Shown: positions 45,893 to 54,133 of the stretch, in pieces
How the letters are laid out: every line of letters begins with the position of its first letter
Position numbering within the stretch: position 1 is the stretch's first letter
Origin: Acidobacteriota bacterium
GTDB taxonomy: Bacteria; Acidobacteriota; Terriglobia; Terriglobales; Acidobacteriaceae
Direction: 5' to 3'
Length of the DNA: 64,000 nt
Assembly (NCBI GenBank): GCA_013289795.1
Contig: JABCZH010000011.1
Span: 62,001 to 126,000 of the forward strand
Position numbers and translations under genes: made by a program
Notes under the pieces: generated by a model
Seen by the model: the letters and a program-made list of their open reading frames with translations, nothing else
What the model was told of the DNA's origin: nothing
Database searches by the model: none

Positions 45893-46720
45893 CGCGAGAG
45901 TTTTTTCCACAACGAAATCAAAATAGTAGTCGAAGCCTTCTAGGGGTCCGGTCACGGCTGCCTCAACTGATGGCCAATCGGGCTTATGTTGCTCTTTGGA
46001 CTTACCTATGCGCTCAATCAATTCAAGCGGTACATTTTTCGCCGCGAAGATGTTCCGCGCGAGTTCCACGTTTTTAGGTGACGACAGGTCCACCCCAGCT
46101 TTGGTTATCAATACGTAGATGTCATAGAAGTCTCGTGCCCTCGCGGTCTTGTTCATGCGTTGCTCGTATTCTGGCATTTGCTGACATATTGCCCTCAGCT
46201 TTTCGACGGCGATCATCTCCGGGGTGTACACATAAACCGTGTAATCATCGAGCGCGGCTTCTACCTTCCCCTTGCAGAATTCATATTTACTGAACTCGAT
46301 CCTGAATATTTTTCGCTCCAGGGGCCCAGTGACCAAAGCGTTGCGGCGGATCGCATCCATATCCCCCTGCAACTCCCGGTGTCTTGCCTCCGGGATCAGC
46401 TTAAACTCTACTATGTACCCACCCCATTTCTTGTCGTGCCGTATCCCTTGAATAGCAGGCCGCGGTTCGAATTTTTCGTCAACTAGAACGTATCCTGCAG
46501 CCACGAAACGCTTGCGCAGACTCTGAAAGATTCGTGTTCTTGTGTCCTCAAAGTCCTCAAAGTCGCCGTCGATTGAAAGATCCACATCTATGGAGGTCCG
46601 TCCACCAAAACCATATACCAAAGCCAGGGCATTGCCGCCTTTCAGGACTAGTTGCTCCATTAGCGTGTCGTCTGAAAACATTGCAATAATGACCAATCGC
46701 CGGACGTCCTCAAGATTCAT
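45869..46720 (-). CDS. AbiEii/AbiGii-family nucleotidyltransferase toxin-like protein
   Basis: The ATG at 46720 (MNLEDVRR) gives 283 residues; the frame is open to 46900 without homology. The nucleotidyltransferase core is visible: [25 protein letters not shown] (two catalytic Asp), IVEFKLIPE, then [14 protein letters not shown] and [15 protein letters not shown], the pattern of the AbiEii toxin family. Such toxins transfer nucleotides to RNA or block growth during phage infection. The gene converges with the antitoxin gene rather than following it in the usual operon. Its promoter must lie in 46721-46898. Confidence 0.85.
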   Translation of the reverse strand: MNLEDVRRLVIIAMFSDDTLMEQLVLKGGNALALVYGFGGRTSIDVDLSIDGDFEDFEDTRTRIFQSLRKRFVAAGYVLVDEKFEPRPAIQGIRHDKKWGGYIVEFKLIPEARHRELQGDMDAIRRNALVTGPLERKIFRIEFSKYEFCKGKVEAALDDYTVYVYTPEMIAVEKLRAICQQMPEYEQRMNKTARARDFYDIYVLITKAGVDLSSPKNVELARNIFAAKNVPLELIERIGKSKEQHKPDWPSVEAAVTGPLEGFDYYFDFVVEKTLALKALWIK

Positions 46721-46898
46721 TCGGCGAATATAGCATGCGGCTCGAGTGGGTCGACGCGCGACGACTTGCCCGCGCACCGCGGCTGTCGCCTGCGTTGCCT
46801 CGCGATTATCGCGCAAAAGGAACGCTAGGAATTGGGGCACCCCGTGTGGTGGTGAGGGCGAGAGAAAGCCTCGCGGGGTGGTGGCTAAATAACCACGC

Positions 46899-47138
46899 AT
46901 GAAGAGAAAATCAGGATCGTCGAGTGACGCGAAAGGAGGTGGAGGACAGTTTGGCCTCTGCGTGCGGAACGAAGGGTATCCGGCTGCTTTGGAGCTGCGG
47001 AAGGTGTATCGGGTGCTGGTCGATGAGCATGCGTCGAGGCGGCGTCAGGTGCGGGTGGTGGATGAGTCGGGAGAGGATTATTTGTATCCGCGGGAGTGGT
47101 TTGTGGCGGTGGAGTTGCCGCTGGGTGCGGAGTTTTAG
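46899..47138 (+). CDS. Small conserved protein, function unknown
   Basis: 79 residues from ATG 46899. The core CVRNEGYPAALELRKVYRVL and DESGEDYLYPREWFVAVELP is a short beta-rich pattern that I have met in small proteins of several bacterial phyla, without known function. The N-terminal 14 residues are Ser/Gly/Lys-rich. It is divergent from the AbiEii-like gene; the shared gap of 178 bases holds promoters for both. The third-position G enrichment matches its neighbours to the right. Confidence 0.75.
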   Translation: MKRKSGSSSDAKGGGGQFGLCVRNEGYPAALELRKVYRVLVDEHASRRRQVRVVDESGEDYLYPREWFVAVELPLGAEF

Positions 47139-47390
47139 AGGTTCGTGGTAGTTGCACCTTATTGGCGTCTAGTCTCATTGCTTGCCTCCTTCTGCACGGC
47201 TGAAGCCGTGCCCTGATACGAATCCAAGATCACATTCTAACGGACAAACGCGTCCACCCAGACGTTGCTCCGTAGACCTCCAGCGCGCTTCGATAGTCGA
47301 GGCCATCTGCTCACTCGTTCTCTGTTGACCCGCGCAGCTAGTAACGCTTATGGTGTCGGCATTGTGGACACATCTAATTCAAGCGCTGGC

Positions 47391-47795
47391 ATGGTGACTT
47401 ACCGCGGGGCGACGTATCCGTGGGAGTGCGATCAGGTCGGGCACATGAACATTACCTGGTATGTGAGCAAGTTCGATCAGGCGAACTGGAACCTGTTTGC
47501 TGCGGTGGGAATTACGCCGTCGTACCTGCGAGAAGGGAAGTTCGGCGTGGCCGGGGTGCAGCAAAACATTAGCTACAAGCGCGAGCTGATGGCGGGCGAC
47601 GTGATTGAAGTGAGATCGCGGATTCTGGAAATCCGCGAGAAGGTGATTCGCTTTCTGCACGAGATGATGAACGCCGAAACGCAGGAGATTGCCGCGACCT
47701 GCGAAATTACTGCGGTGCATTTGGACCGGAAGACGCGGAAGTCGTGTGCGTTTCCGGCGGCGGTGCGGAAGGCGGCTGGGGAGCGGATAGGGTGA
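47391..47795 (+). CDS. 4-hydroxybenzoyl-CoA thioesterase-fold (hot-dog) acyl-CoA thioesterase
   Basis: The ATG at 47391 gives 134 residues; upstream open frame lacks homology. YPWECDQVGHMNITWYVSKFDQANW is the YbgC-type hot-dog signature, with the catalytic Asp in DQVGHMN. Such enzymes cleave acyl-CoA thioesters. It has no obvious operon partner. No signal peptide is present. The substrate chain is unknown. Confidence 0.85.
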   Translation: MVTYRGATYPWECDQVGHMNITWYVSKFDQANWNLFAAVGITPSYLREGKFGVAGVQQNISYKRELMAGDVIEVRSRILEIREKVIRFLHEMMNAETQEIAATCEITAVHLDRKTRKSCAFPAAVRKAAGERIG

Positions 47796-47965
47796 GGCCT
47801 GTGATTTTCTGAACGTCGTTTCGGGCTGCGGCGAGAGGAAGCAGATTCCTCGTCGCGGTCAAACGGCACGGCCTTGCAGCCGTGCCCTTACGATTGTTAC
47901 GAATTTTACTGGCGGTCGTCAGCCGTGGCCGTCTCCTGGAGTCGTTCTCTTGGTGCTTCTCAGAG

Positions 47966-48085
47966 TCACCGTGTCCTGTGGCAGTGCAGGCGGCTGCGCC
48001 GGGGGCTTCGCGGCCTGCGGGTGCTGGGTTGGTTTGGGTTGACTATTGACGTGTGGCTGACTGACGGAGTGATGCTGGTAGTCAT
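47966..48085 (-). CDS. Possible 39-codon small ORF with strong ribosome site
   Basis: ATG 48085 is preceded at 6 bases by GGAGG. The product (MTTSITPSVSHTSIVNPNQP then an Arg-rich tail) has no recognised family. The composition is consistent with either a real basic peptide or chance. Gap 47796-48411 contains no other confident gene. Confidence 0.3.
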   Translation of the reverse strand: MTTSITPSVSHTSIVNPNQPSTRRPRSPRRSRLHCHRTR

Positions 48086-48105
48086 GAAAGTCCTCCGGTG
48101 GTGAG

Positions 48106-48126
48106 TTATCGACAGGCTGTGGAAAA
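48106..48126. other. Pair of DnaA-box-like sequences
   Basis: TTATCGACA (48106-48114) and TGTGGAAAA (48118-48126) each differ by one base from the DnaA box TTATCCACA, in opposite orientation. One pair in an intergenic region is weak evidence. Confidence 0.3.
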
Positions 48127-48186
48127 CCTTTAGGCTTCCCAGGGTGCGCTCCCAAGTACTTTTGTCTTCATATATATGGAGGTGAT

Positions 48187-48372
48187 ATGCCGGAACAGGG
48201 TCAGCCCGAAAAGGAATCTTGTTCTGAAAACAGAACAAAACCGGCCGGGCTGCCGGGAGTTCGAGAAAGCGGTGTAGAAAGGTGCTCCCCCAAGATGGGG
48301 CCTTTCATTCGAGCCACCCCCTCGTGCGAGTTTGAAAGGCCCCAGTGGTTCTGCTCGGATCCCGTCCCGTAA
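48187..48372 (+). CDS. Possible short leader ORF with near-perfect ribosome site
   Basis: ATG 48187 follows GGAGGTGAT directly. It would give 61 residues (MPEQGQPEKESCSEN...), but the frame is crossed by the 20-base palindrome at 48219 and the hairpin at 48297, so the RNA may matter more than the peptide. It precedes the VOC gene by 40 bases. The leader or regulatory reading is as likely as a protein. Confidence 0.35.
   Translation: MPEQGQPEKESCSENRTKPAGLPGVRESGVERCSPKMGPFIRATPSCEFERPQWFCSDPVP
48219..48238. promoter_or_regulatory. 20-base palindrome TTGTTCTG-AAAA-CAGAACAA, copy A
   Basis: Perfect 8-base arms around four A. The reverse complement is found at 50004-50023. The two copies bracket the VOC-domain gene. 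No terminator-type T run follows, so a protein-binding operator is more likely. Confidence 0.7.
48297..48343 (+). promoter_or_regulatory. Long hairpin upstream of the VOC gene
   Basis: Arms GGGGCCTTTCA (48297-48307) and TGAAAGGCCCC (48333-48343) pair perfectly over 11 bases. The 25-base interior holds CGAG and CTCG stretches that can form a second small stem. No T run follows. A structured leader RNA or recombination site is possible. Confidence 0.6.
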
Positions 48373-48411
48373 CCTTTTCTGTTGGCGACAGTTTATAAAG
48401 TTAGGTCAACG

Positions 48412-49884
48412 ATGGTGGCAAGACCACCGGCGTCGCGGCGGTCCCCGGAGCAGACGGATGAACGTCTGCTGGTGGCGGCTGCGCAGAAGGATCCGGATTT
48501 GGCGAGCCTGGCGCGGGTTGCGGCGGAGTTGACCAGCCTGCCGCGGCCGGAGTTTCGTGCACGTTTGAAATCTGAGCTTTTGACGTCCGATTCAGAAAGG
48601 AAGACGACTATGGCAACTGCAACCGAAGCGGTGACACGAATTCGTCAGACGGCCGCGCCGCGGCTTCGTATCAAGGGCGCGGCTGAGGCGATCGAGTTCT
48701 ACAAGAGAGCTTTTGGAGCGCGAGAAAACATGCGCTTCGCCAATGAGGTGATGGGGCTGATCCGCGCGGAACTCCAGATTGGCAATGCGACGGTCATGGT
48801 GGCAGAGGAGTCTCCGGACCACGACATGCTGGGGCCGCAGGCGTTGGGTGGGTCGCCGGTGACGTTTGAAATGTTTGTGGAAGATTCCGACGCGGCGGTG
48901 GAGCGGGCGGTCGCGGCGGGTGCGAGAGTCACTTCGCCGGTGCAGGATCATTTCTACGGATACCGCGCCGGGACCGTGGCGGACCCGTTCGGCTATAGCT
49001 GGACGATTGCCACGGTGAAAGAAGAAATGTCGGTGGAGGAGATGCATCGGCGGTTTGAGCCCATGATGCAGCAAATGTTAAAGAAGCCGGCGGTGAATCC
49101 GGTTCCCGAAGGCTACCGCACGGTGACGCCATATATCGTGGCCGCGGATGCCGATGCGCTGATTGAGTTCCTGAAAAACACTTTCGGCGCGGAAGAGAGG
49201 TTCCGGTCGGTGGGATCGGCGGGCGGACGCCATGCCGACATTCGCATCGAGGATAGCGCGCTGATGGTCGGCGGCGGTGGCCCGGGGCTGGCCTGGAAGG
49301 GAGAGCCCATCCCCAACGCATTTCATATTTATGTGCGCGATTGCGACGCGGTTTACCAGCGGGCGTTGCAGCAGGGGGCAACTTCGATTAGTGAACCCAC
49401 CGATCAGCCTTACGGTGAACGCTCGGCGGGTGTAAAGGATGCGGCGGGCAATTACTGGTACATTGCCACTTACGAAGGCCCGAACTACAAATGGGAAGGC
49501 GCGCCCACGGTTCAACCTTATATGCATCCGCTGCGGGCAGAGCCGGTGATTGCGTTCTTAAAGCGGGCGTTCGGCGCTCAAGAACTGGGACGGCATGCGT
49601 CACCGGATGGCGTGATTCATCACATGATGCTGAAAATCGGCGATGCGTACATGGAGATGGGCGAGGCGCACGGCCCATATCAGCCGATGCCTGCGATGTA
49701 CTACCTCTATGTACCCGATTGCGATGCGGTTTATCAGCGCGCCCTTAAGGCGGGAGCCACTTCGATTGCCGAGCCGGCCGATCAGCCTTATGGCGACCGC
49801 AGCGGCGGGGTGAAGGACGCATTCGGCAACCAGTGGTATATCGCGACGCACATTAAGGATGTGGAAGTTACAACTCAGTCATAA
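48412..49884 (+). CDS. Protein with three tandem VOC (glyoxalase/bleomycin-resistance-like) domains
   Basis: Start ATG 48412 gives 490 residues; a second ATG at 48610 with AAGGAAG 7 bases upstream is a strong alternative. The N-terminal stretch DERLLVAAAQKDPDLASLARVA is unlike VOC. Three VOC units follow: residues about 80-190 (IKGAAEAIEFYKRAFGA), 235-345 (DADALIEFLKNTFGAEERF) and 365-475 (RAEPVIAFLKRAFGAQELG), each ending in a GD(R/A)SxGVKDxxGN(Y/Q)WYIAT-type motif in units 2 and 3. VOC proteins use a metal to handle lactoylglutathione, antibiotics or small molecules; three in a row may be a pseudo-trimer. The substrate is unknown. Confidence 0.85.
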   Translation: MVARPPASRRSPEQTDERLLVAAAQKDPDLASLARVAAELTSLPRPEFRARLKSELLTSDSERKTTMATATEAVTRIRQTAAPRLRIKGAAEAIEFYKRAFGARENMRFANEVMGLIRAELQIGNATVMVAEESPDHDMLGPQALGGSPVTFEMFVEDSDAAVERAVAAGARVTSPVQDHFYGYRAGTVADPFGYSWTIATVKEEMSVEEMHRRFEPMMQQMLKKPAVNPVPEGYRTVTPYIVAADADALIEFLKNTFGAEERFRSVGSAGGRHADIRIEDSALMVGGGGPGLAWKGEPIPNAFHIYVRDCDAVYQRALQQGATSISEPTDQPYGERSAGVKDAAGNYWYIATYEGPNYKWEGAPTVQPYMHPLRAEPVIAFLKRAFGAQELGRHASPDGVIHHMMLKIGDAYMEMGEAHGPYQPMPAMYYLYVPDCDAVYQRALKAGATSIAEPADQPYGDRSGGVKDAFGNQWYIATHIKDVEVTTQS

Positions 49885-49923
49885 GTGGCCGGACGGTTTC
49901 CGAGGGGATTTGGCTGATGAAAC

Positions 49924-49954
49924 AGCCCTCACGCCTATCGTGATGGGCTTTTCT
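49924..49954 (+). terminator. Rho-independent terminator of the VOC gene
   Basis: Stem AGCCC-CACG pairs with CGTG-GGGCT (one bulged T on each side), a 5-base loop, then TTTTCT. It is placed 40 bases after the stop codon. Confidence 0.65.
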
Positions 49955-50003
49955 ACGGTGTGATGGTGACAGCACCCACTCCGTCTCCGAAGCACCGCCC
50001 GGC

Positions 50004-50023
50004 TTGTTCTGTTTTCAGAACAA
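50004..50023. promoter_or_regulatory. 20-base palindrome TTGTTCTG-TTTT-CAGAACAA, copy B
   Basis: Exact reverse complement of copy A at 48219-48238, with flanking GGCTTG / GCC also related on the inner side. It stands between the VOC terminator and the first BNR gene; the gap 49955-50273 has no gene. Confidence 0.7.
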
Positions 50024-50273
50024 AAACCATTTTCTTCCCTGGGCCGCGGCGAATGGGTGTATAGAGCACTCGGTTCTCTTGACGGCAATTGCAATGAACC
50101 TTGCTTAAGAGAGGAAAAGCAATGAAATTCACCGTTTTGTCTTTGACATGAAGGGATTTGTGGGATAACGTTAGCGTCCGTAGTACGGGGCCCCGTTAGA
50201 ATCTTTCCGCTGTGGAGGTCCTCAAAATGATCCGCTTCGCTAGTTCTCTTTCTGCTTTTCGTGGTCATCCGTC

Positions 50274-51703
50274 ATGAAAACTCGATTCTTTCTACTTGCG
50301 CTGCTGTTAGTGGCATCGCTGGCCCGCACGCCATCGGGCAATCTGTGGCGGAGGGTTCCCTGACGGTCCCGATCTCGCCTTCAGCGGCCGGCGTGAACTG
50401 CTCGCCCGCCCCATGTGTTTTGCCCGCGACGCTCGCGTCGGAGGGAACCAGCGCTGATATTTACGCTCCGGTCGCCGTGAACCCGAGAAATCCGGCGCAG
50501 CTGATTGTGGGAAGCGATGACGGGAACTGCGGCCATGACACTCGGGTTGGCTTTCATGTGTCGAGCGATGCAGGGTCGACCTGGAGCACCACATGCTTGC
50601 TCGGGCTCAGCGCATTCGGGCTGGGGTTTCAGCCCGGCGACCTTCCTCTTGTGCGGTATGATCTAAATGGGGCAGCCTATATCGCCGCGTATTACCAGAC
50701 TCCCCCCGGGCCCCTCCAACCCTCGCTCATCGGCATCGAGAAATCAACTGATGGCGTCACCTGGAGCGCGCCCACCGTGGCCTTGGGCAACGGCAGCTCG
50801 GGAATCGTTTATGCGTCTCTTGCAGTCGATCAGATGCAGAGCAGCCCTTATGCCAACAGCATCTATGTTCTCGGCATCAACTTCGCAGGGCCGACTCAGG
50901 TCTTAGTCTCGCGCTCGCGCGACGGCGGAAACACATGGACTACGGCGCAGCTGGCCACAACTCCCAACGCAGATGAGTATAACCCCAGTCTGACCATCGG
51001 CATGGATGGCGCCCTCTACGCCGCGTTGATGCGCTGCACCTTCAATGAACAAGGCTTTCTCTGCGCCAACGACACGGACTACATGGTGTTCTCGAAGTCG
51101 AGCGACGGCGGCGTCACGTGGTCGCATCCCAAGCTGGTCAGGAGCGTTCACGAAGTGCCAGACAGCTGCGGGTGCTTCCCCTTCGGAACAATTCCAAACA
51201 CTACCGTATACGCGTCCAATACACCCGCGCTGGCCGTAGACAACAGCAGTGGACCGTACTCCGGACGTCTGTATATAACGATGTTCGAGTGGACGGGAAC
51301 CTACATGCGGGTGCTGGTGATTCATTCGTCGGATGGCGGCAACACCTGGTCGAAACCAGTCCCGGTGGCCCCGGCGCGCGAGACGCATGATCAGTTTTTC
51401 CCCTGGATTTCGGTGAGTCCGACCGGGCTGGTGGGCGTGAGCTGGTTTGATCGGCGCAACGATCCGGCGAATATCGACTATCAGGCCTATGCCGCGATCT
51501 CCACCAACGGCGGCGAGAGCTTCCAGCAGAACGTGCAGTTGACGACTGCATCTTCGAATCCAGACAATAACGGGTATGACGGCACTCTCGGCCGCTATGC
51601 TGGCAACACCTGGGACGGCCCCAACTACTTCATCGCCGCCTGGATGGACACCAGCAACGGCATCAGCAGCCAGGACTACGTCGGCGGCATCCGGTTGCAC
51701 TGA
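50274..51703 (+). CDS. Secreted BNR-propeller protein 1, apparent frameshift in signal peptide
   Basis: From ATG 50274 the frame reads MKTRFFLLALLLVASLA, a typical signal peptide, but then stops at 50363. In another frame the continuation GPHAIGQSVAEGSLTVP runs on to the stop at 51703. One indel near 50310-50330 would join both into a protein of about 475 residues. The mature start shows NCSPAPCVLPATLASEG, as in the two paralogs. The body has Asp-box-like blades: SSDAGSTWS, KSTDGVTWSAP, RSRDGGNTWT, KSSDGGVTWSHP and HSSDGGNTWSKP, the pattern of sialidase-like six-bladed propellers. The substrate is unknown, and catalytic sialidase residues are not evident. Lies upstream of paralog 2. Confidence 0.75.
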
Positions 51704-51734
51704 GCCAGGCGGAGAAGGAGACGAGGGTATATCG

Positions 51735-53144
51735 ATGTTACGCATACGGGCAACCGCGATCCTTTTCTTCTCGGCGGCTTCCTTGCTGCTCGGACATGCC
51801 AACGCGCAGACGCGCGGCACTGTCCGTCTCGAACCAATCACCTGTTCGCCCGCACCGTGCGTACTTCCGCCAACCCAAGCCTCCGAAGGTGGATTCTTCG
51901 TAAATAGTCCTGCGATTGTTGCCGATCCGTTAAATCCGGAACATCTGTTGCTGGGGGCCAACGACGATAACTGCCCCCAGGGAACGGGCCTCCTCGCCGC
52001 CTACACGTCAAACGACGGCGGCTCGTCCTGGAGCAGCCCTTTTTGCATGCCTGACATCACCGAGGGCGTGGTGATGTACTTGCCTGCTAACGACGCGACA
52101 GTGGCCTTCGACCGCAACGGGACAGGCTATGTCGCGGGATCGTACTACCACAAATACGCAGTAGCCACGGGGTTTGTGGCCTTCGCGAAATCCAGCGACG
52201 GAGTGAATTGGAGCCCGCCGGCGGCTGCGCTGGAGGTTCCCAATAGCCTTACTGGCTACAGCTGGCTGGCAGCGGATACGAGTGCGGCAAGTCCTTATGT
52301 GAACCGCTTGTACGTCTCTGCAGTGGTCATCGGCCCCCCCGGGCAGCAATACGAGGACACGGTCGTCGTCGCGCACTCGTCGGACGGGGGCGTAACTTGG
52401 CACCAAGCCAGAGTGGCGCCGACGCAAATCTCCCCGAAGATGGACTTTTACACCAACATCGCGATCGGCAAGGATGGAACCGTGTACCTGACGTGGATGT
52501 ATTGCAACACTGGCCCCAACGCGTGCGGGGACGATAGGGCCGCCATGGTGTTCTCCAAATCTAGCGACGGCGGGAATACATGGTCGTCTCCCACCCTGAT
52601 GACCGTAGTTGTGCTGAATCAGGAGGGCATCCCCAACACCAGTGTGGGGGCCGACAATTATCCCGCAATCGGCGTTGACAACAGCAACGGCCCACACTCG
52701 GGAAACCTCTACGTGTCGATGTACACGTGGACTGGCACATACCTGAGGGTGCAGATCGTCCGTTCGACGGATGGCGGCACAACTTGGTCCCAGCCCGTGC
52801 CAGTTGCCACGGCCAGCGACACCCACGACCAGTTCTTCCCCTGGCTGTCTGTTAGTCCGAGGGGGCTGGTCGGAGTAAGCTGGCTGGATCGCCGTAACGA
52901 TCCGGCCAACGTCGACTATCAGGCCTTCGCTGCGATCTCCAGGGATGGCGGCCAGACCTTCCAACCCAACGTGCAACTGACGACGGCCTTCTCCAACCCG
53001 GACGTCAACGGCTATCCTCCTGGCTGGATGGGCGATTACACCGGCAACACCTGGGCCGGCCCGAATTATTTCATCGCTGCCTGGATGGACAGCAGCAACG
53101 GCGTCGATATGCAGGATGTAGTCGGCGGCATCCGTCTGCACTAA
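51735..53144 (+). CDS. Secreted BNR-propeller protein 2
   Basis: ATG 51735 (MLRIRATAIL) gives 469 residues, with a signal peptide (1-25, NAQ). The mature protein begins with ITCSPAPCVLPPTQASEG. Asp-box-type blades are seen: SNDGGSSWSSP, KSSDGVNWSPP, HSSDGGVTWHQ, KSSDGGNTWSSP and RSTDGGTTWSQP. The C-terminal third (FFPWLSVSPRGLVGVSWLDRRNDPANVDYQAFAAIS pattern) is highly like the other two copies. It is 31 bases after paralog 1 and 19 bases before the PqqA-like gene, so they probably share a transcript. Confidence 0.85.
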   Translation: MLRIRATAILFFSAASLLLGHANAQTRGTVRLEPITCSPAPCVLPPTQASEGGFFVNSPAIVADPLNPEHLLLGANDDNCPQGTGLLAAYTSNDGGSSWSSPFCMPDITEGVVMYLPANDATVAFDRNGTGYVAGSYYHKYAVATGFVAFAKSSDGVNWSPPAAALEVPNSLTGYSWLAADTSAASPYVNRLYVSAVVIGPPGQQYEDTVVVAHSSDGGVTWHQARVAPTQISPKMDFYTNIAIGKDGTVYLTWMYCNTGPNACGDDRAAMVFSKSSDGGNTWSSPTLMTVVVLNQEGIPNTSVGADNYPAIGVDNSNGPHSGNLYVSMYTWTGTYLRVQIVRSTDGGTTWSQPVPVATASDTHDQFFPWLSVSPRGLVGVSWLDRRNDPANVDYQAFAAISRDGGQTFQPNVQLTTAFSNPDVNGYPPGWMGDYTGNTWAGPNYFIAAWMDSSNGVDMQDVVGGIRLH

Positions 53145-53163
53145 TTTTAGGAAGGAGGGAACT

Positions 53164-53241
53164 ATGGAATGGACCACACCACACTTTGAAGAGATCAACC
53201 TAAACTGCGAAATCAATTCCTACGCCAGCGCAGTGATGTAG
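53164..53241 (+). CDS. PqqA-like coenzyme PQQ precursor peptide (25 residues)
   Basis: ATG 53164, TAG at 53239-53241. The ribosome site GGAAGGAGGG ends 4 bases upstream of the ATG. The peptide reads MEWTTPHFEEINLNCEINSY plus five residues. Glu16 and Tyr20, which PqqE/PqqD cross-link to build the PQQ ring system, are at the canonical positions and spacing (E-x3-Y), and the start MxWxxPxFE is typical. No pqqB, C, D or E is seen in this window, so the modifying enzymes must be elsewhere, or the peptide has another role. It directly follows a BNR propeller gene. Family call from pattern only. Confidence 0.75.
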   Translation: MEWTTPHFEEINLNCEINSYASAVM

Positions 53242-53264
53242 CGCGTGGGTTGTGACATCACCCA

Positions 53265-53288
53265 CTCATTCGCAAGAGCGCGAATGAG
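53265..53288 (+). terminator. Hairpin downstream of the PqqA-like gene
   Basis: CTCATTCGC (53265-53273) pairs with GCGAATGAG (53280-53288), loop AAGAGC. There is no T run, so it may work only as a transcript-end or mRNA-protecting hairpin. Confidence 0.45.
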
Positions 53289-53345
53289 CGCGGCGCCCCG
53301 CCCGGAAGTATTATTAGGTCGAGGGATAGGAAGCCGTAGCCCCCG

Positions 53346-53534
53346 TCACCCCGCAGCCCGCGTGCTCACAAAGATCAGCTTCACGCATTTGGGGCATCGG
53401 CACTCGTATGCTGGATCGCCCGGACGCGTGGTATGGCCGCAGCGGTTGCAGATGCACCGGCCATCCACATGAGCGACCATGGGGCGAAACTCATGATCGA
53501 GTACGCAATAAGGACAGCGTACGGTTTTTTCCAT
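53346..53534 (-). CDS. Small zinc-ribbon protein
   Basis: 62 residues with a strong AAGGAGG site about 8 bases before ATG 53534. Three CxxC pairs are visible: CPYC (8-11), CNRCGH (29-34) and CRCPKC (45-50), which could bind two zinc ions. The rest is short and basic. It may be a nucleic-acid or protein-binding adaptor. It is convergent with the PqqA-like gene and follows the membrane protein gene 53711 on the same strand by 176 bases. Confidence 0.75.
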   Translation of the reverse strand: MEKTVRCPYCVLDHEFRPMVAHVDGRCICNRCGHTTRPGDPAYECRCPKCVKLIFVSTRAAG

Positions 53535-53710
53535 CTCCGTTCCTCCTTCGTCGGCTGGTTGACATGGGGACCAATCAAGGCCCTCGAAGTGGCGATGTTG
53601 CAGGAGTATTTGCAGAGCAGCGTACGTCTAATTGTCAGAACAGGTAAATGGCCCGATTGGGTCAGCAAGGAGCACGATCTGGGTACAAGCTTCTTGCGGA
53701 GGCCTGCCGC

Positions 53711-54133
53711 TCAACCGGCGAACTTGGGTTGACGGTTGCTGCTCCGCCTGCCGCCGAGCAACAGAATTCCAAACAGGCATCCCGCAAGCTCGAGCCCTAG
53801 AAGGGCGTAGACACTTGCGTCGAACCGGGCAGTCCAATCACCGGATGCCACCATGAAAACGTTGTTGGCCGATGCATGCAGGAAGTGCTCATAAAGATCG
53901 GCACTCAAAGCAGCCAAAAAGAAAATCAACGACACCCACCCGGCGAGCTTATCGCTGAGCTTCCATAACGCAATGGATACGGCCAAATGCCCCAACGTTA
54001 TCATGGTTATGGCCAGCCAACTAACGTCGTTGTTTGGGGCTGGCAGAACCTTGGATGCAAGGAACAGGTGCCCGACTGCGACCATCCAGTGTGCGACAAC
54101 AATTAGTAGAGTGAGCATGCGTCGTTGGGTCAT
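53711..54133 (-). CDS. Small membrane protein, four predicted helices
   Basis: 140 residues. Hydrophobic segments lie at about 7-29, 37-60, 66-84 and 103-125, with a basic tail (GGRRSSNRQPKFAG) on the cytoplasmic side. No family is recognised. The ribosome site is not obvious close to ATG 54133; GGAGG stands about 14 bases upstream. The gap to the next gene on the plus strand (54134-54314) would hold both promoters. Function unknown. Confidence 0.6.
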   Translation of the reverse strand: MTQRRMLTLLIVVAHWMVAVGHLFLASKVLPAPNNDVSWLAITMITLGHLAVSIALWKLSDKLAGWVSLIFFLAALSADLYEHFLHASANNVFMVASGDWTARFDASVYALLGLELAGCLFGILLLGGRRSSNRQPKFAG

